Assembly: GCF_017742235.1 (NCBI RefSeq)
Contig: NZ_JAGHKQ010000003.1
Span: forward strand, 1 to 64,000
From: Bacillus sp. 165
Lineage (GTDB): Bacteria > Bacillota > Bacilli > Bacillales > Bacillaceae_G
DNA: 64,000 bases
Reading direction: 5' to 3'
The position numbers and the translations under genes were made by a program. Below are positions 35,850 through 43,047 of this stretch, piece by piece (position 1 is the stretch's first letter; each line of letters opens with the position of its first letter). The notes beneath the pieces were generated by a model that saw only the letters and a list, made by a program, of their open reading frames with translations, was not told where the DNA came from and did not search any database.

Positions 35850-36725
35850 GTGACTCTAATCAAAAATAAATATGTCTTTACAGGAGAGATAGTTTTAGAA
35901 TCAGCTTTACATATTGGATCTGGAAAAGTAACTCATGAAACGGATGCAGCTATTTTAAAAACTGCAAATGATGAACCATATATTCCTGGATCAAGTTTAA
36001 AAGGAGTGTTAAGAACTATTTGTGAAAGACTCTATAATGTAGCTTTAAAGAATCCTAGCTTTAAAGATAAAGATATATGCTTCTTAGGAGAAGAGGATTG
36101 TAGCAATCCTAGTGAAGAAGCAAAGAAATTGTTTAAAAAATATATGGAAGATAACTCTGTACAAAAGATGGCAGATTGGATTAGTACATATACTTGCCCT
36201 GCCTGTCAACTATATGGATCAAGTTTACAGGCTTCAAAAGTAATTGTTCACGATGCTTATTTAACAGACGAGTCTAAAAAAGTTAAGAAAAAAACGATGG
36301 TACGGCATAGTGTGGCTATTGATCGTGAGACTGGAACAGCAGAACAAGGAGCAAAGTTTGACTATGAAGTTGCAAATAAAGATCTAGTATTTAATTTTAA
36401 AATAACAGCTGAAAATTTAGAAAAGATGGATTTAAAGTTATTACTTCTTGGTCTGAATGAATTTGAAAAAGGAAGAATACAACTAGGAGGAAATATTTCT
36501 AAAGGACTAGGACATGTGCAGTTGAAAAATGGAGAAGTTGAGATTTTTGATTTTTCAACGCAGGACAATCAAGCAAAAGAAGCTTATTTACATTTTTTAC
36601 TAGATGCAGAAAATAATAATTTGGACAATAAAGATAGTAATGAAAATAAAAAAATAGATACAATTAGTAGAGGAACGAATAATAGAATAACGATTAGAAC
36701 GCTTATAAGTAAAACGTTTAAATAA
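35850..36725 (+). CDS. csm3: Cas7/Csm3-like RAMP subunit
   Basis: 291 residues. ALHIGSGKVTHETDAAIL and YIPGSSLKGVLRTICERL are the Csm3 N-terminal motifs. CPACQLYGSSLQASKV is a thumb with a Cys pair, SVAIDRETGTAEQGAKF contains the candidate catalytic Asp region for target RNA cutting, and NISKGLGHVQL is the glycine loop. GTG start one base after the previous stop region. The C-terminal 40 residues are Asn/Lys-rich and may be disordered. Confidence 0.85.
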   Translation: MTLIKNKYVFTGEIVLESALHIGSGKVTHETDAAILKTANDEPYIPGSSLKGVLRTICERLYNVALKNPSFKDKDICFLGEEDCSNPSEEAKKLFKKYMEDNSVQKMADWISTYTCPACQLYGSSLQASKVIVHDAYLTDESKKVKKKTMVRHSVAIDRETGTAEQGAKFDYEVANKDLVFNFKITAENLEKMDLKLLLLGLNEFEKGRIQLGGNISKGLGHVQLKNGEVEIFDFSTQDNQAKEAYLHFLLDAENNNLDNKDSNENKKIDTISRGTNNRITIRTLISKTFK

Positions 36726-36739
36726 AAGGAGGTGGATTT

Positions 36740-37564
36740 ATGAAGTTATGGAAGACTCTGGAGACTGAAATAGAATTTCATATTAGTATACAGCCTGTTA
36801 CACCATTACATATAGGGAATTTCAAAGAAAAAAAGAAAGAGCAACTTTCAGAAGTGTCAACTGAAAAGAATAAAATAGAATTTATGTATTATATAGATTC
36901 TGAGAATAATAAAAAATATTTTATCCCTGGTGCGTCACTTAAAGGAGTGTTGCGGACACACACGGAGAAAATCTTTTATACTCTTAATAAAATTCCAAAT
37001 TTCAGGAAAGCGAAAGAACATTCTCTAAAATTTTCTAATCAAAAAGAGAAGTTCGAATATCTTGAAAAATTAAATATAGTAGAAAAATTGTTTGGTTCTA
37101 CGGGCTATAGAGGACGTCTAATTATAGAAGATGCTTATTTTGAAGGAGAGATTATTCCAGAAATTCGTCCCAACGTTGCAATTGATCGGTTTAGGGGAGG
37201 AGCGAAGGATGGAGCACTATACGAGACTGAATCAATAAAAGAACAAGTGTGTAAGACAACTATTCGTTTAAAAAATGCAGAGCCTTGGGAAGTATTTTGG
37301 GTTTGTCTTCTGTTGAGGGATCTAAATCATCATTTTATAACTGTTGGAGCCAAGAGTAGTATAGGCTATGGAAAAGTAAATGTACATTTAGAAGAGTTTT
37401 TAATGTTTGTATACTCAGACTCAGTTTTTGAGAATTGGAAAATCAATATGCCAGAATGTAAACTTGTAAATGATATATATAAGGTTTATAGATATACCAG
37501 TTTAGAGGAAGTTGCAAAAATATTCGAAGAAAAATGGATGCAATTTTTTCAAAACAACAGATAG
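36740..37564 (+). CDS. Cas7/Csm3-like RAMP subunit
   Basis: 274 residues. ISIQPVTPLHIGNFKEK is the first RAMP strand, YFIPGASLKGVLRTHTEKIF the helix motif, FGSTGYRGRLIIEDAYF the central strand, RPNVAIDRFRGGAKDGALY the Asp-containing segment and VGAKSSIGYGKVNVH the glycine loop. It could be a second backbone subunit or the Csm5-type cap. AAAGGAGGTGGATTT precedes ATG. Confidence 0.82.
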   Translation: MKLWKTLETEIEFHISIQPVTPLHIGNFKEKKKEQLSEVSTEKNKIEFMYYIDSENNKKYFIPGASLKGVLRTHTEKIFYTLNKIPNFRKAKEHSLKFSNQKEKFEYLEKLNIVEKLFGSTGYRGRLIIEDAYFEGEIIPEIRPNVAIDRFRGGAKDGALYETESIKEQVCKTTIRLKNAEPWEVFWVCLLLRDLNHHFITVGAKSSIGYGKVNVHLEEFLMFVYSDSVFENWKINMPECKLVNDIYKVYRYTSLEEVAKIFEEKWMQFFQNNR

Positions 37565-37576
37565 GAGAGAGGGGGA

Positions 37577-38065
37577 ATGAATATGGGAGAGAGGGTAATG
37601 AGTTTGGCATCCTTTAAAGTAGAGAATGAGGAAACTCTTTCCTCTATTGTTTTAGAGATAGGGAGGAGAGGAAAAGATGCTTATTGGTTGCGTGAACGAT
37701 ATAATGAACGGAAAATTCTTAAGTTTTTTAACGAAGGTACAATAGATGAAAAAGACTTAAGCGGCAGATTGTTTTATAACAATGTTGAATTAAGGTACTT
37801 GAGAAGACGAAATTATTTTTTATGTCTCCTTACTTCCGAGAACAGTATAGAGTTTTTACAGTCATTGAATATACCATTTCAAGAAGAATTTGTGGTATTG
37901 ACAGATGAAAAGTCACTTATTATGACAGGTGTTAGAGTATTATTTTCTGAGGAAACATTTAAAGAATTTCAATCAGATAGAGTAGAGTTGTTAATACAAG
38001 AATATCAATTTCAGTCAGAGCAGCGAGATAGTGCAGTTGGATATATGCTAGTAAATGTTCGTTAA
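37577..38065 (+). CDS. Type III-D accessory protein, possibly Csx19
   Basis: 162 residues, alpha/beta, no known motif. It sits where csx19 is found in III-D operons and has similar length (GKDAYWLRERYNERKILKFF; LRYLRRRNYFLCLLTSEN). The assignment to Csx19 is based on position and size, not on clear sequence similarity. AGGAGAGAGGGGG precedes ATG 37577; later in-frame ATGs are possible starts. Confidence 0.45.
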   Translation: MNMGERVMSLASFKVENEETLSSIVLEIGRRGKDAYWLRERYNERKILKFFNEGTIDEKDLSGRLFYNNVELRYLRRRNYFLCLLTSENSIEFLQSLNIPFQEEFVVLTDEKSLIMTGVRVLFSEETFKEFQSDRVELLIQEYQFQSEQRDSAVGYMLVNVR

Positions 38066-38082
38066 GAGAGGTAAGGTTAGAA

Positions 38083-39066
38083 ATGATAACTATAATTTGT
38101 ACAGTAGGAACATCTGCTTTAGATAAATTAAAGCATCAACATATACCTTGGGAGTATTCAAAAACTCTCAACCCACTATGGTACGCAAAACTTAATGAAG
38201 AAAAATTTAAGTTGGATTGTTCTAAATATGCACGCAAAGGCGTTGATGCCTTAGATGAGAAATATTTAGAGAATATTAAAGAGAAATATGCACAGTTACA
38301 TAATAATGAAGACTATTTAAAATGGGATAAAATAAAGTGGCGATTAATGCCTGCTGAGGTGGGAAGTGTACTTAGGATCATCCAAAACTTTAAAATAGAT
38401 CCAGTTGAAGCAGAAGTTGTACTTTTACAGTCAGATACAGCTGAAGCATATTTGTCGGCCAAGGCAATTCAATCAATCCTTAGTAATATAGGAGTCAAAA
38501 TTCCTGACGAAAAGGTTGTTTCTATCGAAGGTTTTCAAATGGAAAATCAGACAAGATTCAAAGAAGAGGGACTATACAATTTTGTAAAAAATGTACAAAT
38601 CATACTAAATACAAAAAGTGAAAAAAACGAAACCTTACAGTTATTTAACATTACAGGGGGATACAAAAATTTCATCCCACTAGTAACACATATATCTTCT
38701 TTTCATAGAAAAGATATGTACTACGTTTTCGAAGAAGCTGTTGGTAGCGGTGTAGATTCATTATTAAGGATTCCTAGAATTCCGACTATGAACCGCATAC
38801 CATTAACGAGATATCAGAATATTATAGATTTATTAGAAGAGATTAAAAGGGATGAGATACCACCTGAGACAATGTTAGAAGATTTTATTATTCAAAATCT
38901 ATATAAAATCTTTAAGGAAACTAAAGAGTCAAACGAAACTGTAATTAAGCATTTCAAAGAATTTATTCTTGATTTTGTTGAACTGAAAGACGGTCGACCA
39001 ATAATAAACATGATTGGTGATTTATATTTATATTTAATGAAAAATAAAATTAAGGGAGTAAGATAG
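38083..39066 (+). CDS. CARF-domain protein, APE2256-like, without HEPN
   Basis: 327 residues. ITIICTVGTSALDKLK at the N terminus is the CARF first strand and loop, and LFNITGGYKNFIPLVTH is the second ligand-binding loop of the APE2256-like group. The last 90 residues are helical and carry no R-x4-6-H motif, so it is not an HEPN RNase. It may sense cyclic oligoadenylate and signal to the membrane protein 7 nt downstream, or act as a ring nuclease that removes the messenger. AGAGAGGTAAGG precedes ATG. Confidence 0.72.
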   Translation: MITIICTVGTSALDKLKHQHIPWEYSKTLNPLWYAKLNEEKFKLDCSKYARKGVDALDEKYLENIKEKYAQLHNNEDYLKWDKIKWRLMPAEVGSVLRIIQNFKIDPVEAEVVLLQSDTAEAYLSAKAIQSILSNIGVKIPDEKVVSIEGFQMENQTRFKEEGLYNFVKNVQIILNTKSEKNETLQLFNITGGYKNFIPLVTHISSFHRKDMYYVFEEAVGSGVDSLLRIPRIPTMNRIPLTRYQNIIDLLEEIKRDEIPPETMLEDFIIQNLYKIFKETKESNETVIKHFKEFILDFVELKDGRPIINMIGDLYLYLMKNKIKGVR

Positions 39067-39072
39067 TGAAAT

Positions 39073-40557
39073 ATGGAGTGGGTATTTTGGAAAACAAGAG
39101 AAAGAGATGACACTCTCAAAGATATATTTAAATATAAGCTAAGTCTATATTTCAAAAAACAAAAGCTCTATACAATAAATCTTGCTGATGAATTTTTATC
39201 TATGGAACTAAAAGAAATATTAAACTCTATAGGAGATAATGAGGTTCTGCCTATTTCATCATTACGTGAAGTTAATATGGATGAGGTAATGCCTTATTTT
39301 AAGAAGACAATTAATTTAGAAGATAATGAGGAACTTTTTGAACAAGTGTTAAATGAAGTAGAATCGAGTTTTAAAATAAGATATTCTATTCATCTCAAGA
39401 ACTATTTAGTCACTATAATTCCAGATCAATTGAACAATAAGCAAACTTCGTTATTAGAAGTAATGTGTATTCAGTATTTTTTGAAATTTGCTCATCTATT
39501 AGTAAATGAAAAGAGCGATTCTACTAAAGAGCTATTTGATATTCGATTGCGAATTTATACTTATAGATTTGAAACATTTCGTCTTATTTTAAAATCTTCT
39601 ATAAGTCGAGATTCAACATGGAAAGAAATAATCCAAGCATCTTATGAAAAAGAATTTGAAAAATTTGTGGATTTCATTACCAATTATGATTTTAAACTGT
39701 ATATGCTTCCACATGATTTGAAAAAATGGTTACATGCCGCTTCATATTCTACTACCGAAGGCGAAGATATAGAAAGTATTCAAATTGATACTTTAGTAGA
39801 TTACTTAATTGATGATTTTTCTAGCAGAAAAAAAGAAAAAATAATGAAATATAATAATCAATTTATTAAGCTCCAAAATATATTTTATTTACCTAGATTC
39901 GATGTTGACAAAAATTTTGAATTTGAACAAAGCAATATTTTTGGAAGGTTATTAGAATGGTTTCTCCCAATAAAAAAAGCACCAAGATTGGTAGCAGCTA
40001 TTGTTATTGGCCTAATTCCTGTTTTAATGACAGGAGAGTTAAATGAATGGGCATTTAATAAATTGCCGTGGTTAATTGGTAATGAGATAAATTATTTCGG
40101 TATATTTTTAACGGTTTTTGTTTTTATAATATCTTGTTGGATATGTAAAAAATATATCGATGTAGAAGTAAAAAACGTCTTAGGTTATACAAATTTTGCT
40201 TCAAGACGTAAAAGTAATGTTCTGTTTAGCAAAGGCTTAAGGTGTAGTTTTTCATTAACCTTGATTGGACATTTGTTCTTCACTAGTAAGTTTATGTTGG
40301 ATTTATTAGATACATTAAAGGAAAAGTGTGATTCAAATCTGCCTAAGATATTTATAAAGGACTCTAATTGGATAGAAATTGCTTTATTTAAGGAAAAGTG
40401 CGTTTCTATTCTACCTAAGATATTTATATTTAACTTTAATGGAATAGAAATTACTTTTTTCCCAGAATATTTTGTTATTCAATTTTCTATAGCATTTTTA
40501 CTAGGCTTAATTATACAAGCTGTATGGGAGGATAAGCCTATCACTCAGCCACTATAG
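39073..40557 (+). CDS. Membrane protein paired with the CARF gene, unknown effector candidate
   Basis: 494 residues. About 300 residues of helical soluble sequence come first, then hydrophobic segments at about 310-330 (LVAAIVIGLIPVLMTG), 345-370 (YFGIFLTVFVFIISCWIC), 395-415 (FSLTLIGHLFFTSKFML) and 470-490 (FVIQFSIAFLLGLIIQA). Between the last two is an exact 72-nt tandem duplication (24 codons; see separate entry). No known family. Position directly after the CARF gene suggests a signal-gated membrane effector. Strongly AT-rich. Confidence 0.65.
   Translation: MEWVFWKTRERDDTLKDIFKYKLSLYFKKQKLYTINLADEFLSMELKEILNSIGDNEVLPISSLREVNMDEVMPYFKKTINLEDNEELFEQVLNEVESSFKIRYSIHLKNYLVTIIPDQLNNKQTSLLEVMCIQYFLKFAHLLVNEKSDSTKELFDIRLRIYTYRFETFRLILKSSISRDSTWKEIIQASYEKEFEKFVDFITNYDFKLYMLPHDLKKWLHAASYSTTEGEDIESIQIDTLVDYLIDDFSSRKKEKIMKYNNQFIKLQNIFYLPRFDVDKNFEFEQSNIFGRLLEWFLPIKKAPRLVAAIVIGLIPVLMTGELNEWAFNKLPWLIGNEINYFGIFLTVFVFIISCWICKKYIDVEVKNVLGYTNFASRRKSNVLFSKGLRCSFSLTLIGHLFFTSKFMLDLLDTLKEKCDSNLPKIFIKDSNWIEIALFKEKCVSILPKIFIFNFNGIEITFFPEYFVIQFSIAFLLGLIIQAVWEDKPITQPL
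40318..40461 (+). repeat. In-frame tandem duplication in the membrane protein (2 x 72 nt)
   Basis: Unit 1 is 40318-40389 and unit 2 is 40390-40461. The encoded units begin KEKCDSNLPKIFI and KEKCVSILPKIFI and end WIEIALF and GIEITFF. Conserved positions include Lys-Glu-Lys-Cys, Leu-Pro-Lys-Ile-Phe-Ile and Ile-Glu-Ile. The units lie in a loop between membrane segments. Confidence 0.9.
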
Positions 40558-40575
40558 GATTAGGGAGGCATAATC

Positions 40576-42876
40576 ATGTTCGAATATGGTGTTGTAAAAA
40601 AATATTTTAGTGATCGTGGCTTTGGTTATATAACTGTTAAGGGACAAAGTGATATATTTTTTCGCATAAACAAAGTTCAAACAAGTACTGGAAATATTAC
40701 AGAAGGAACTAAGGTTAAAGTTGATACCGAACCAAGTAAAAAAGGGGGATTACAAGCTAAGACAGTTATGATTCTAGATACATTTCACAACCCATATAAT
40801 TTTGTGAGACCTTTAAATATTCCTGATATCGAAAGTGAAGTAACTAGGAAAGCGGCTCCAAGTCATATAAAGCTATCTGGTCAAAGTGGGGTAATTAAGG
40901 CTACTATTTCTACAAAGTCACCGTTTTGTATAATAGGTAAAGAAGTAGACGAGGTATCTTTAGATGATTCAAAAACTCATAAGACTTACGATTTTTATAA
41001 AACGGGTAATAAATATATTGTACCAGGTAGTTCTGTTAGAGGGTCCATTCGTTCTATATTTGAAGCAATTACTAACTCTTGTTTTAGTATTCTTAGTGAA
41101 AATGATAAAGATGAACATAATCGTCCTTTATTTTATCGTGGAGAGATGGGAGAATCTAATAAGATTATTCCAGCTAAAGTTATATACGATAAGAAAACTA
41201 ACACATATCAAGCAGAACTATTTACAGGTCATGTAAAAGACCCTGATGTGGAAAAAAATTTACAATATGCTGCATGGGTATTTAAGTATGGAACCGCTGG
41301 AAAGAAAAAAGATAATGCTAAGAAAAACATTTCTTATAACGAAGAATATAAAAAACGATTTATTGATAAACCATCAGATCGTATGAAATTATCGCACGGT
41401 CAAAAAGTATACGCAAAGCTAGAAGAGATTAAATATAATAAACAGACTCAAAGAAATCCAATTACTTTTACTTTTTATTCAGTAAAAGAATTTAGTACAA
41501 CTCCCAAAAAAGATTATATCGAAGGGTACTATTTTGAATCTGGTTATGAAGGAGATAGAAACGCTGACAATAAGCATGATGAACGATTTTTTTATCGTAT
41601 TTCAAATAAGTGCAAAAAAATAAAAGAAAAACTTCCTATTGATGATGTGGTCATACAGAAATATAATGCTTTACTAACGAACTATGTTAAGACAAATTGG
41701 GATAAGGAAGAAAAGAACTTGAATCTAAAAGCAGGAAATTCCAAACATAGTCGACATATTCAGCAAAAGGAAAAAGCATTGAATAAAGATAAGCCTAACT
41801 TTGTATATGTCAAGGTCTCTAAGGACTATAAGCAGATTGAAGCTATCTATCCAGTTATGATGTCAAGAACTCAATATAAGTATTCGGTCTTAGATTTATT
41901 AGATTCTAGTCTTCATCATTGTAAAGAATATGATAAACTTTGTCCTGCTTGTCGTCTTTTTGGTTGGGTTAAATCTGAAAAACTTTATCCTGAAGCTGTT
42001 CAAAATAATGAAAATAGTGAACAACTTGAGGATAAACATAAGAAATCAGATTCATATAAGGGTAGAGTACGCTTTAGTGATGCTGAACTAAAAAGTTTCA
42101 ATTCTTTCCCTAAACGTTACATATTGAAACCTTTAGGTGAGCCATCTCCAACTGCTATTCCTTTATATTTATACGATTCAAACTCAGTAGAGGATTTATC
42201 CAATTATATTCACGCGTATAATGAAAAACACCTCACACTCAGAGGAAGAAAAATGTACCTAGACCATGGTAAACAAGGAAAATCTAAACATTATGAGTTA
42301 CTTGATACAAAAAATAGTATTGAAAAAACGAATTTAAATCGTACTATTACAGCTTTTGATCCAGGGACTGAATTTACTTTTTCTATTGAATTTCAGCAAC
42401 TCAGGGATATTGAATTAGGTGCGCTTTTATGGGCTTTAGAATTAGAACCTGACATCTATCATCATTTTGGGTATGCTAAACCGTTTGGAATGGGAAAAGT
42501 TAAAGTGAATATTGAAAATATATCACTTAATACACCTATAAAAGATAGTTATTTGAAATGGGATAGTCCAGGTTTAAAAATAGTAAACTTGAAAGAAAAG
42601 GATTACTATGTTTCTATCTTTAAAAAAGAATTAGAAAAGATTTATGGCAAAGCTTTTGAAGAGTTAGAAAATTACAAGGATTTATCTAGCATCCTGTCTC
42701 CGAAAGTAAAAAATGATATCATGTATCCACCTGGACAAGAAGATATTAAAAAGAGTTATCAATGGTTTCAAAAAAATAAAAAATGGAATGGTAAAAAGAA
42801 GGCTTCAGAATACAAAAATGTATTACCTTTGGCTTCTAGTATATCTGATGATTCTGGATTTCCTAAAAAATTTTAG
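40576..42876 (+). CDS. Large RAMP (TIGR03986-type) with N-terminal cold-shock domain
   Basis: 766 residues. Residues 1-70 form a cold-shock nucleic-acid-binding domain: RGFGYITV (RNP1-like) and DIFFRINKVQ (RNP2-like). RAMP features follow: YIVPGSSVRGSIRSIFEAI (about 150), CPACRLFGWV with a Cys pair (about 458), GRVRFSDAELKSF and the late glycine loop FGYAKPFGMGKVKVN. Size and motifs fit the TIGR03986 family found in type III-D. It may contain fused Cas7-like repeats or serve as the 3' cap. TTAGGGAGGCATAATC precedes ATG. Last gene of the effector operon. Confidence 0.78.
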   Translation: MFEYGVVKKYFSDRGFGYITVKGQSDIFFRINKVQTSTGNITEGTKVKVDTEPSKKGGLQAKTVMILDTFHNPYNFVRPLNIPDIESEVTRKAAPSHIKLSGQSGVIKATISTKSPFCIIGKEVDEVSLDDSKTHKTYDFYKTGNKYIVPGSSVRGSIRSIFEAITNSCFSILSENDKDEHNRPLFYRGEMGESNKIIPAKVIYDKKTNTYQAELFTGHVKDPDVEKNLQYAAWVFKYGTAGKKKDNAKKNISYNEEYKKRFIDKPSDRMKLSHGQKVYAKLEEIKYNKQTQRNPITFTFYSVKEFSTTPKKDYIEGYYFESGYEGDRNADNKHDERFFYRISNKCKKIKEKLPIDDVVIQKYNALLTNYVKTNWDKEEKNLNLKAGNSKHSRHIQQKEKALNKDKPNFVYVKVSKDYKQIEAIYPVMMSRTQYKYSVLDLLDSSLHHCKEYDKLCPACRLFGWVKSEKLYPEAVQNNENSEQLEDKHKKSDSYKGRVRFSDAELKSFNSFPKRYILKPLGEPSPTAIPLYLYDSNSVEDLSNYIHAYNEKHLTLRGRKMYLDHGKQGKSKHYELLDTKNSIEKTNLNRTITAFDPGTEFTFSIEFQQLRDIELGALLWALELEPDIYHHFGYAKPFGMGKVKVNIENISLNTPIKDSYLKWDSPGLKIVNLKEKDYYVSIFKKELEKIYGKAFEELENYKDLSSILSPKVKNDIMYPPGQEDIKKSYQWFQKNKKWNGKKKASEYKNVLPLASSISDDSGFPKKF

Positions 42877-42927
42877 AATGTTATCAAGAAGTTACAATCA
42901 TTGAAAATATAGTTTTTAAATTTATTA

Positions 42928-42975
42928 TAAAAGGGAGAAGCATGCTCTTTTGTTCATTCATTGCTTCTCCTGACT
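42928..42975 (+). terminator. Hairpin between effector operon and adaptation genes
   Basis: GGAGAAGCA pairs with TGCTTCTCC with a 20-nt loop region; T-rich sequence is weak, so termination may be partial. A possible -10 TAAAAT near 43011-43016 could start an RT-cas1-cas2 transcript. Confidence 0.5.
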
Positions 42976-43047
42976 TAATTATGCATGAAAGAAAATTATT
43001 ATATTATTGGTAAAATGTAAAATAGACGAATCTCTTGAGGTGACGAT

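Noticed and set aside
38083-39066. Third Csm6-type HEPN nuclease
   Set aside because: The C-terminal region has no R-x4-6-H motif, so only the CARF part is supported.
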